Shown here: positions 28,280 through 36,551 of the stretch, piece by piece
How the letters are laid out: each line of letters opens with the position of its first letter
Position numbering within the stretch: position 1 is the stretch's first letter
From: Candidatus Nitrosopelagicus sp.
GTDB taxonomy: Archaea; Thermoproteota; Nitrososphaeria; Nitrososphaerales; Nitrosopumilaceae
Length of the DNA stretch: 64,000 bases
Assembly (NCBI GenBank): GCA_028345575.1
Contig: JAOMDR010000002.1
Span: 1-64,000, forward strand
Reading direction: 5' to 3'
Made by a program: the position numbers and the translations under genes
The notes under the pieces: model-generated
What the model saw: only the letters and a program-made list of their open reading frames with translations
Told to the model about the DNA's origin: nothing
Database searches by the model: none

Positions 28280-29052
28280 TCTCTAATTCCTAAAAGATAT
28301 CCTCTCAAAAGTTGAATTCCCATTGCAGGATCAACTCCTTTTGGACAAACTTGACTACATGAGCCAGCAAAGTGACATCTCCAAATTCCATGAGATTCAT
28401 CTATAACTTTGAGTCGTTTGTTTTTGCCTTTATCACGGTCATCAGCAATGTATCTGTAGGCCTGTGCTAATGCTTGAGGACCAACAAATGTCTTATCCAT
28501 CGCCATAGTTGGGCATGCAGAATTACATAAACCACATTTGATACAACTTGAAAATTGAATATATTTTTCAACATTTTCAGGACTCTGTAAAAATTCTCTT
28601 ATACCGCTTTCAGCATCAATTTCAGAATCTTCTCTAATAACATATGGCATTACTTTTTTGTGATTGTTTATCATTCGATCCATGTTTACAGCCAAATCTC
28701 GAACTACAGGATAGTTATCCATTGGCTCTACAGTTACAGTGTCAGAATCTAATTCAGATATTTTTGTGAAACATGCTAAACCAGGTTTGCCATTAATTTT
28801 CATTCCACAAGAACCACATGATGCTTGTCTACACGAATAACGAACTCCAACAGAATGATCAAGATGTGATTTAACATCTAGTAGGACATCTAGAACAGTT
28901 GTCCATTTTTCAATTGGAACAACAAAGTCATCAAATTTTTGTTCAGAGTTTACATTCGGATTACTTCGTTTAATTTTTATTTTTACAGATTTCGTAGAAG
29001 AAACTACTGTTTGAGATAGTTCGTCTGATAATTTAGGATGGATTGTTGCCAT
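28276..29052 (-). CDS. sdhB: Succinate dehydrogenase/fumarate reductase iron-sulfur subunit
   Basis: YSCRQASCGSCGMKINGKPGLAC, CIKCGLCNSACP, CSQVCPKGVDP; start MATIHPK at 29052. Confidence 0.93.
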   Translation of the reverse strand: MATIHPKLSDELSQTVVSSTKSVKIKIKRSNPNVNSEQKFDDFVVPIEKWTTVLDVLLDVKSHLDHSVGVRYSCRQASCGSCGMKINGKPGLACFTKISELDSDTVTVEPMDNYPVVRDLAVNMDRMINNHKKVMPYVIREDSEIDAESGIREFLQSPENVEKYIQFSSCIKCGLCNSACPTMAMDKTFVGPQALAQAYRYIADDRDKGKNKRLKVIDESHGIWRCHFAGSCSQVCPKGVDPAMGIQLLRGYLLGIRD

Positions 29053-29405
29053 TATAGCATCCCCATGTTTGTCATAATTATAGTTCGCGAACCATATGCA
29101 ATTAATGCTGCCATTCCTGCAAGACATCCAATTGTTACAAGTTTTTCATATGTTGGACCTTGATTCATTTCTAACAGAATTACTCTCAAGCCATTAAATC
29201 CATGAACAGAAATCAAGATTAACAATAATTCAAGTAATATCGCATAACCTACACTTTCATAATTCGCAATTACGTTTTCATATTCTAATGATTCGTGAAA
29301 GTCTTGAGTCAGTCTCATCATTATGTGTATGACCGTTAAGAACAGTGCACCTAGGGCAGTGCCATAGTGTATCTTCATTATGATACTTTCTCTTAATACC
29401 ATCAT
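29052..29405 (-). CDS. sdhD: Succinate dehydrogenase membrane anchor subunit
   Basis: Hydrophobic, HGFNGLRVIL; start M at 29405, overlaps sdhC by 4 bp. Confidence 0.82.
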   Translation of the reverse strand: MMVLRESIIMKIHYGTALGALFLTVIHIMMRLTQDFHESLEYENVIANYESVGYAILLELLLILISVHGFNGLRVILLEMNQGPTYEKLVTIGCLAGMAALIAYGSRTIIMTNMGML

Positions 29406-29842
29406 GCGAACATCACCGCCATTCCATACCACATTGCAAGGGCTGCCATACCTAATGTTGCATAGATACATGCTTTACCTTTCATGTTAATTGATTGAGG
29501 TTTGTATGGATAATCAGGCCTCTCTGCTTTTCCAATACCATAACCCATTTGTGCAATCATTAATCGAATTCCGTTTCCAGTGTGAAAAACACACATTCCA
29601 ATTACTAACGCTAAGAACAGATGACCTTCAGTTGTTTGAGTCATTTCTAATGACTTGTCCCAAACCGCTTTTCCGTCTAAGATATGACTTGTTTCATAAA
29701 TATGACCAATGAAATATGCCAAGAGACCAAGACCGGTTAATCGCATCAAAAGCCATGCTAATCTTTCGATACCAAATTTTCCAATTTTACTAGGATTTAG
29801 CCATCCCTTCAGTCCTTCTCTTGCTCCAGTTTCTCTTTCCAT
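29402..29842 (-). CDS. sdhC: Succinate dehydrogenase cytochrome b/membrane subunit
   Basis: RLTGLGLLAYFIGHIYETS, FHTGNGIRLM; directly downstream of sdhA. Confidence 0.82.
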   Translation of the reverse strand: MERETGAREGLKGWLNPSKIGKFGIERLAWLLMRLTGLGLLAYFIGHIYETSHILDGKAVWDKSLEMTQTTEGHLFLALVIGMCVFHTGNGIRLMIAQMGYGIGKAERPDYPYKPQSINMKGKACIYATLGMAALAMWYGMAVMFA

Positions 29843-31554
29843 TAGTATTTTCTCTCCACAGGTTTGTATTTAGTTATAGTAACTGGATGCTTCTTCATAA
29901 TTGGTTCGTTTGGATCATAATATGCCAGTGTGTGGTGAAGGAAATTTGCATCATCACGTGTTGGGAAATCTGTTCTTGAATGAGCTCCACGAGATTCTTT
30001 TCTATTTATAGCACCAACTAACACTACCTCAGCAACACGAAACATAGAATCTAACTCCATTACATTTTGGAAATTAGTGTTATACTCTTTAGCAGAATCA
30101 TCAACATGTTTCCAGGTTTTTTCTTTAAGTTCTCGCACCTTTTTTAGACCTTCGGCTAAATCATTATGATTTCTATAGACGTATGCTTTTGCATTGAGAA
30201 TTTCTGCAACTTCTTGTTTTACTTCATAGGGATTTACATCTCCACGTCCACGGAATATTCCATCAAAAATTCGAGTTTCTTCAGCAGCCACTAAATGAGT
30301 AGGAAATTGTGCAGAAGTATGTTCTTTTTCAATATAATCAACAGCTAATGACCCTGTGATTTTTCCCCAAACAATACATTCAGAAGTAGAGTTTGCTCCA
30401 AGACGATTTGCACCATGAACGCTGTTACATGCAGCTTCTCCTGCAGCCCAAACACCTTGAAGTTCAGCTGCACCGTCAATATTTGTATGAATTCCACCCA
30501 TCATGTAATGGCAAACAGGTCTGATGTCAATTGGTTCATCCGCAGGATCAATTCCTGAGAATTTAATTGAAATTTCTCTAATACCGCCTAGTTTAGCTTT
30601 AATCTTTTCATCACCTAAATGTCGTAAATCTAATTTCATGCAATCTTCTCCAGTTTCATGTTTGAATCCACGACCTTCATTAATCTCAGTCATAATAGAA
30701 CGTGAAACAATATCACGTGGAGCTAATTCCATTTTACCAGCCGCATAATTTTTCATAAATCGGTCACCATCTTTGTTTAGTAAATAACCACCTTCACCTC
30801 GTGCACCTTCAGTAATCAGAATTCCAGAAGGTAAAATTCCAGTAGGATGAAATTGTACAAACTCCATATCTTTTAGTCCCATTCCTGCACGATAAGCCAT
30901 ATCCAAACCATCAGGTGTCGATGATAATGCATATGTAGAATAACTAAAAATTCTTCCAGCACCGCCGGTTGCAATTATAAGCGCTTTACCTTTGATTGTG
31001 TAAAATGATCCAGATGATGTTTCTATTGCAGTTATTCCACAAAATTGTTTTCCGTCATGAACGATTGATGTTATGTACCATTCATTTAGAAATTCAATAT
31101 TGTCAAATTTTTGACAAGTATCGTATAAAGTCTGCATTTCAAAAAATCCGACTTTGTCAATAGCATAAGTTGCACGTGGGAAACTATATCCACCAAAATT
31201 ACGTTGATCAATTTTTCCGTTTTCTTGTCTAGACCAAGGCATTCCCCAATGTTCAAGTTGAAAAATTTCATTTGGCATCATGTGACATAATTTTTCAGCT
31301 GTATCTTGGTCTGCCAAAAAATCACTTCCTTTTACAGTATCATAAATGTGAGATTCTATTGTATCACCTTTTTCTTCTTGTATTACAGCAGCAGTTCCTC
31401 CTTCTGCAGATACTGAATGGGAACGCATTACCTGTGTTTTTGCAATAACACCAATCTTGATTTTTTGATTCTTCTTTGCGGCCTCAATAGCAGCACGTAA
31501 TCCTGCCAAACCAGAACCTGCAATTATTAGATCAAATTCAATAGAATCCGTCAT
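29842..31554 (-). CDS. sdhA: Succinate dehydrogenase flavoprotein subunit
   Basis: GSGLAGLRAAIEAAK, SVSAEGGTAAV, GARGEGGYLLNKDGDRFM, CHYMMGGI. Confidence 0.95.
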   Translation of the reverse strand: MTDSIEFDLIIAGSGLAGLRAAIEAAKKNQKIKIGVIAKTQVMRSHSVSAEGGTAAVIQEEKGDTIESHIYDTVKGSDFLADQDTAEKLCHMMPNEIFQLEHWGMPWSRQENGKIDQRNFGGYSFPRATYAIDKVGFFEMQTLYDTCQKFDNIEFLNEWYITSIVHDGKQFCGITAIETSSGSFYTIKGKALIIATGGAGRIFSYSTYALSSTPDGLDMAYRAGMGLKDMEFVQFHPTGILPSGILITEGARGEGGYLLNKDGDRFMKNYAAGKMELAPRDIVSRSIMTEINEGRGFKHETGEDCMKLDLRHLGDEKIKAKLGGIREISIKFSGIDPADEPIDIRPVCHYMMGGIHTNIDGAAELQGVWAAGEAACNSVHGANRLGANSTSECIVWGKITGSLAVDYIEKEHTSAQFPTHLVAAEETRIFDGIFRGRGDVNPYEVKQEVAEILNAKAYVYRNHNDLAEGLKKVRELKEKTWKHVDDSAKEYNTNFQNVMELDSMFRVAEVVLVGAINRKESRGAHSRTDFPTRDDANFLHHTLAYYDPNEPIMKKHPVTITKYKPVERKY

Positions 31555-31624
31555 TAATGAATAAAATTAGAAGAGGTTACTTATGTATTATAACAAAATA
31601 TCATGGATCGAATCATTAATATAT

Positions 31625-31648
31625 ATCGCTAGCGATATCGCTAGTGAT
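31625..31648. promoter_or_regulatory. Two abutting 12-bp palindromic operators (ATCGCTAGCGAT, ATCGCTAGTGAT) reaching the PadR-family start codon
   Basis: Perfect nested palindromes ATATCGCTAGCGATAT (31623-31638) and CTAGCGATATCGCTAG (31629-31644); TATA-like attaatatata just upstream. Confidence 0.75.
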
Positions 31649-32132
31649 GTTTAAGGAATGGACACAACGAGTTGGAAGCATGGTTCCAAGAGGATTCTCT
31701 AGATACTACATTTTACAACAATTGATGGAAAATCCACATACAGGAAAAGAAATTATTGATTCTGCAGTTGAAGCAAGTGCTGGAAACTGGAAACCATCAC
31801 CCGGACTAATTTACCCACTACTCGGCAGATTGCTAGATGAAGGTTTGATTGAAGAAAGTGAAAATGGAAAGTATCAGATTACAAATAACGGGAAAACAAT
31901 ACTAATGGATCTGGAAAACTGGAAAATGAATATGCAGCAACAAATGAGTACAATGATGCGACTGATGGATATGGGAAAATTCATGGGAATGGATATGTTA
32001 GAGAGAGTAACCATACTAGGTAATTTATTGAGTTCAAATGCAAGTAATATGACAAATCATGAAATTGAAAAATATAAGAAATTTCTCCAAGATGAATTAG
32101 AAAAAATCAAAGAGATGGATTCTAAAAAATAG
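31647..32132 (+). CDS. PadR-family transcriptional regulator
   Basis: SRYYILQQLMENPHTGKEIIDSA, PSPGLIYPLLGRLLDEGLIEES, TNNGKTIL. Confidence 0.88.
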   Translation: MFKEWTQRVGSMVPRGFSRYYILQQLMENPHTGKEIIDSAVEASAGNWKPSPGLIYPLLGRLLDEGLIEESENGKYQITNNGKTILMDLENWKMNMQQQMSTMMRLMDMGKFMGMDMLERVTILGNLLSSNASNMTNHEIEKYKKFLQDELEKIKEMDSKK

Positions 32133-32177
32133 ACACCTGTAGACTAATCATAAATAAAACAAGATTAGATAGATTTT

Positions 32178-33035
32178 ATGAAAAAACTTCGTAAACTAAT
32201 TAATGATAAATCAAAACCATTGGTAGTTCCAGGAGTTTATGATGCAATAGGAGCGAAAATTGCTCAAAAAGTAGGTTTTGATGCAATGTTTCAAACAGGT
32301 TATGGCACATCTGCAACATTGTTAGGAATGCCAGACTATGGATTCATCGGGTTATCTGAAACAACAGATAATGCAAGACGTATAGCAAATGCAATTTCAG
32401 TACCATTAATTGTAGATGTAGATACTGGTTATGGGAACGCATTAACTGTAAAAAAATTACTTCAAGATTTACAAGTTGCAGGAGTATCAGGTATATTTCT
32501 TGAAGATCAAAAATGGCCAAAAAGATGTGGTCATATGAAAGGAAAGGAGGTAGTTCAAAAAGAAGAGTATGGGGAGAAATTAGCAGCCGCAGTAGACGCA
32601 AAAGAGAACAAAGATTTCATCATAGTAGCTAGAACAGATGCTAGAGCCACAGAAGGATTAGATGATGCAATCGAGAGAGGAAAATATTATAAAAAAATTG
32701 GAGCAGACTTGATTTTTGTTGAAGCCCCAAAATCAATAGAAGAAATGAAAAAAATTGGTAAATCAATAAACGCTCCATTAGTTGCAAATATGATTGAAGG
32801 AGGAGCAACCCCAATCAGTTCAACAACAACATTGCATAAGATGGGATATCAGCTAATACTATATCCATTATCCATATTGTATGCAAATACATTCGCAACA
32901 ATGAAAATACTAAAAGAATTAAAAGATAAAGGTACCACTAAAAGACTCAAAAAAGATTTGGTTAATTTTGATCAGTTTAATGATATTGTTGAATTATCAA
33001 AATTTAGAAAATTGGAGAATAGATATTCAAAATAA
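32178..33035 (+). CDS. Isocitrate lyase/PEP mutase superfamily protein (methylisocitrate lyase-like)
   Basis: DVDTGYGNAL, FLEDQKWPKRCGHMKGKEVV, VARTDARA. Confidence 0.87.
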   Translation: MKKLRKLINDKSKPLVVPGVYDAIGAKIAQKVGFDAMFQTGYGTSATLLGMPDYGFIGLSETTDNARRIANAISVPLIVDVDTGYGNALTVKKLLQDLQVAGVSGIFLEDQKWPKRCGHMKGKEVVQKEEYGEKLAAAVDAKENKDFIIVARTDARATEGLDDAIERGKYYKKIGADLIFVEAPKSIEEMKKIGKSINAPLVANMIEGGATPISSTTTLHKMGYQLILYPLSILYANTFATMKILKELKDKGTTKRLKKDLVNFDQFNDIVELSKFRKLENRYSK

Positions 33036-33057
33036 AAAAGAAAAACTAGTAAAGAGT

Positions 33058-33345
33058 TTATTGAGTAGTTCTCTTTACTTCAATTTCTATTGTGGAAACA
33101 TTTCTTGTCTTACCGTCTTGTGACTCTAAACTTTCAGAGCCTATGGATATATTTCCAATGCTATATCCGGAGTTCTCGGTCTTTCTTGAAATTATTTGTG
33201 CAACATCTACGGCTCTACCGATACTCATTCCTCGAGCTTTGATGTTGACAGAAGGCAAGTTAGCCAATTGGATTAACGTTGAAGTAACGTATGCCATAAT
33301 TGGTTTCTTACCTATGAATACAGTGTCTCGTTGTTCGGTTGACAT
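33058..33345 (-). CDS. albA: Alba-family DNA/RNA-binding chromatin protein
   Basis: VFIGKKPIMAYVTSTLIQLANLPSVNIKARGMSIGRAVDVAQII. Confidence 0.92.
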   Translation of the reverse strand: MSTEQRDTVFIGKKPIMAYVTSTLIQLANLPSVNIKARGMSIGRAVDVAQIISRKTENSGYSIGNISIGSESLESQDGKTRNVSTIEIEVKRTTQ

Positions 33346-33385
33346 GCGACTAAAATATTACGAGGATAATTTAAATCAAGATAGG

Positions 33386-33919
33386 TTGGGTAGAGAGGAA
33401 ATATTAGAATCATTCAAAAATGATGCTTCAAAGAAAAGTATTGTATCTAGATTAAGTCAGAATAAAGATCCAGAAATTATCCAAAAAATGATTGAATTAT
33501 TTGACGATGATGATATTGAGATAAGAGGAGAAGTATTCAGTACTTTACTTCTTAATCAAAATGAAATTTTTGAGGATTTGATTTTAGGATTAGGACATGA
33601 AAGTAAAAATGTACGAGCATATGTGACCTTAGTTTTAGCAAATAGAAATGAAAAAAATGGAATTAAAGAAATTAGAAAATTAACTAATGATCCAAGTGGT
33701 TTAGTTAGAACTTGCGCATATGGAGCATTAGGACATTTAGAAGTAAAAGAATCTGCTAAGGAACTACACCAAGGTGTTTTTGATTCAAATTTAGAGGCTG
33801 TAAAAAGTGCAGCATATGCATTAGCAAGAATTGGTGAAAAAATTTCAGACAAAGAAATCGAAGTATTACATAAATTAGATGAATCAGAATTAAGAAAAAT
33901 TTTAAAGTTTTTTAATTAA
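33386..33919 (+). CDS. HEAT-repeat protein; start uncertain (ATG 33344 overlaps the alba start; TTG 33386 is an alternative)
   Basis: HEAT-like units (DDDIEIRGEVFSTLL, ESKNVRAYVTLVLANR, SNLEAVKSAAYALARIGEK). The ORF-track start at 33092 is antisense to alba. Confidence 0.7.
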   Translation: MGREEILESFKNDASKKSIVSRLSQNKDPEIIQKMIELFDDDDIEIRGEVFSTLLLNQNEIFEDLILGLGHESKNVRAYVTLVLANRNEKNGIKEIRKLTNDPSGLVRTCAYGALGHLEVKESAKELHQGVFDSNLEAVKSAAYALARIGEKISDKEIEVLHKLDESELRKILKFFN

Positions 33920-33920
33920 A

Positions 33921-33997
33921 TGGTGGACCGAAAGGGATTTGAACCCTTGACCCCACGCATGCCATGCGCGTATTCTACCAGGCTGAACTATCGGCCC
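33921..33997 (-). tRNA. tRNA-Ala (GGC) with genome-encoded CCA
   Basis: GGGCCGA...CGCGCATGGCATGCGTG...GGGTTCAAATCCC...TCGGTCCACCA; G3:U70 Ala identity pair. Confidence 0.95.
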
Positions 33998-34052
33998 ATG
34001 AACCTAATGATTCGTTTTCTTAAAAAATCACCAACATTTAACTTAATTTGAC

Positions 34053-34071
34053 TTAGGCTAATCTAACAGAA
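34053..34071. promoter_or_regulatory. Possible DtxR/IdeR-box-like element TTAGGCTAATCTAACAGAA upstream of the reductase at 34104
   Basis: Resembles the classical TTAGGTTAGCCTAACCTAA box by eye (14/19); no statistics. Confidence 0.25.
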
Positions 34072-34103
34072 GATATTTAAACATAAATTCGTATTTTTAA
34101 GAA

Positions 34104-34946
34104 ATGGTTCAAGATAATAAAGCAAAATTAACTTATACACAATTACTAAAAGAAGACCTTGGCATATTTCGTCTTGTTCCAGAAGATGGGGTTATTCCAG
34201 ATTTCAAAGCAGGTCAATTTTTAACACTTGGAATGCCGGTACCCGGAGAAGATAATAAAATTGTTCGACGTGCATATTCAATTGCATCACATCCAGAAAA
34301 TAAAAAATTTTTTGAGTTTGTAATTAGATGGGTAAGAAAACCATTTCCAGGAAGATTGACAACTGAATTATTTAATGCAAAAGAAGGTGCAGATGTAAGC
34401 TGGATTAAACCAACAGGTCATCTAACAATTAATGATGAATTACCAAACGGTGATCCAGATACTAGAAGAATTGTTTGTATCGGAGGAGGAACAGGCTTAG
34501 CGCCATTTGTGAGTTTTGCTCAACATCTTCATGACATAGGAGATAAAAGAGAAATTGTTGTTTTACATGGAGCCAGTTATGTAGACGAATTAAGTTACAA
34601 ACAATTACTTACAGATTTAGAAAATGAAAGTTTGGATAGAGGTACAGACAAATGGAATTTCAAATATAGAGCAGCAATTAGTAGACCACAAGAGTGGTTT
34701 AATCGTGCATGGACAGGTCAAACAGGAAGAGTAGAACAATTCCTAAGAACAAAATCTGGAGAAAAATCACCATTAGAAGAATTAGTTGGAGAAAATATTA
34801 CAAAAGATAACACCATGTTTTACATCTGTGGATGGCAAGGAACAATCGATGGTACATTAGATTATCTTGGAAGTAATGAGTTTGTAACAGAGAGAAATAA
34901 ACGAGAAGATGGTAGTTATGAAGTCAAATTCGAATCATATGGATAA
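34104..34946 (+). CDS. Ferredoxin--NADP(+) reductase family protein (paralogue 2)
   Basis: RAYSIASHPEN, VCIGGGTGLAPFVSFA, YICGWQGTIDGTLDY; collinear with 23165-24001. Confidence 0.88.
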   Translation: MVQDNKAKLTYTQLLKEDLGIFRLVPEDGVIPDFKAGQFLTLGMPVPGEDNKIVRRAYSIASHPENKKFFEFVIRWVRKPFPGRLTTELFNAKEGADVSWIKPTGHLTINDELPNGDPDTRRIVCIGGGTGLAPFVSFAQHLHDIGDKREIVVLHGASYVDELSYKQLLTDLENESLDRGTDKWNFKYRAAISRPQEWFNRAWTGQTGRVEQFLRTKSGEKSPLEELVGENITKDNTMFYICGWQGTIDGTLDYLGSNEFVTERNKREDGSYEVKFESYG

Positions 34947-35002
34947 GAAAAGATCGGCAGAGCAGCTCAGTTATTAAAATACAAGATAAACAGCAAACTA
35001 TT

Positions 35003-35599
35003 ATGACAATTGCAATTTACTTGGCACATCTAAATCCAGTTACGAATGCACATGCAGAAATTATTAGAGATTTATCAAAAACAGATAAGGTAGTTGTTAT
35101 GCCGGTTAGATTTCTAAATGAAGAAAAAGAAATTAACAGCAAAAGCTTTCCATTTAGCTTCGAACTTAGAAAAGAAATGTTAGAATCAGTTTTTGGAGAA
35201 TCAATTACGGTTTCATCAAATTATACATTTCATGCACCTTTCAAGAAATATTTTCCACCACTTGTTTCCAAAGGTTCATGGAAATTAAGGAAAGAAATTC
35301 TCAGTGAAATTGAAGGAAAATACTACACATACACAGGCGATAAAGCAGAGGGAATAATGTTGAAACTATACAGATTAAAACCAAAAATTGGTCAAAGAAA
35401 AGAACTCTCTGCAACATCGGTGAAAAATGAAATGTATGAGTCAGTTTCAGGAGGAAAAAAAGAGTGGGAAAAACAAGTTCCAGAATCGGTGGCAGAAATT
35501 ATTAACAAAAATTGGGATATTGTCGAAAAATTTGCATCATCAGAAGATAATACAACGAGAGTGCTAGGTATGAAGTTCCCAAGAGAAGGCTATACCTAG
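35003..35599 (+). CDS. Divergent nucleotidyltransferase (NMNAT/cytidylyltransferase-like) protein
   Basis: N-terminal AIYLAHLNPVTNAHAEII (HxGH-like site, degenerate) and C-terminal LSATSVKNEM (ISxTxIR-like). Confidence 0.55.
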   Translation: MTIAIYLAHLNPVTNAHAEIIRDLSKTDKVVVMPVRFLNEEKEINSKSFPFSFELRKEMLESVFGESITVSSNYTFHAPFKKYFPPLVSKGSWKLRKEILSEIEGKYYTYTGDKAEGIMLKLYRLKPKIGQRKELSATSVKNEMYESVSGGKKEWEKQVPESVAEIINKNWDIVEKFASSEDNTTRVLGMKFPREGYT

Positions 35600-35634
35600 T
35601 TATAAAATAAATATACAAAATTCTAGAATTTTTT

Positions 35635-36549
35635 GTGAGTTCCATATCTGAATTAATTTGGTTTGATGGGAAATTTGTAAAACACAGTAATGCAAAGATT
35701 CCAGTAACAACTCACGCAATTCATTATGGAACTTCAATTTTTGAAGGAATTAGAGCGTATTGGAATGGAGAAAAATTAAACATATTCAGATTAGATGAAC
35801 ATGTTACAAGATTTAGAAATTCAGGAAAATTTTATGATATTAGATTAAGATTTACAAATAAGGAAATTAAAGATGCAATAATTAATTTATGTAAAAAAAA
35901 TAAAATTAAAACTTCATGTTATATCAGACCATTTTATTTTGTGGGACAATATGGAATTAATTTACACGTAACAAAAAAAGCACCAACACATGCAGTTGTT
36001 TTTTGTTTTCCATTTGGAGATTTGTTTAATAAAAACGGAATTACGGCATGTATTTCAAAATGGAGGAAGTTTAATGACAGTTCAACCCCTACGCAAGCAA
36101 AGATGGGTGGAAATTATCTAAATTCAATTTTAGCTACACAAGATGCGAAAAAAAGAAAATTTGATGAAGCAATTCTATTAGATAAGAATGATAAAGTTAG
36201 TGAAGCACCTGGAGAAAATATCTTTATTGTAAAAAATAACATATTGATCACACCACCACTTTCATCATCAGCGTTAGATGGTATAACAAGAAAATCAATT
36301 TTAGAATTTGCAAAAAGTATGAAAGTTAAAACCAAGATTAGAGAAATTACAAAAGATGAACTAAAAAAAGCAGAAGAAGTGTTCCTAACTGGAACTGCGG
36401 CAGAAATAACTCCGGTAATTAAAATTGAATCTAAAAAAATCGGGAATGGAAATGTTGGAAATATAACAAAACAGGTTATGAATACATACACCGAGATAGT
36501 AATGAATAATAACAAAAAATTTTCTAAATGGTTAACAAACGTGTATTAA
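35635..36549 (+). CDS. ilvE: Branched-chain amino acid aminotransferase; GTG start
   Basis: IWFDGKFVKHSNAKIPVTTHAIHYGTSIFEGIRAYW, GGNYLNS, EAPGENIFIVKN, FLTGTAAEITPV. Confidence 0.93.
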   Translation: MSSISELIWFDGKFVKHSNAKIPVTTHAIHYGTSIFEGIRAYWNGEKLNIFRLDEHVTRFRNSGKFYDIRLRFTNKEIKDAIINLCKKNKIKTSCYIRPFYFVGQYGINLHVTKKAPTHAVVFCFPFGDLFNKNGITACISKWRKFNDSSTPTQAKMGGNYLNSILATQDAKKRKFDEAILLDKNDKVSEAPGENIFIVKNNILITPPLSSSALDGITRKSILEFAKSMKVKTKIREITKDELKKAEEVFLTGTAAEITPVIKIESKKIGNGNVGNITKQVMNTYTEIVMNNNKKFSKWLTNVY

Positions 36550-36551
36550 AA

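Noticed and set aside
33092-33343. N-terminal 84 aa of the 275 aa plus-strand ORF
   Set aside because: Antisense to the clearly recognisable alba gene; the real HEAT-protein start is at or after 33344.
34950-34990. Second gcagctcag (minus CTGAGCTGC) motif downstream of reductase paralogue 2, resembling the sRNA D box and stem
   Set aside because: No C, C' or D' boxes found nearby on the minus strand; likely chance.
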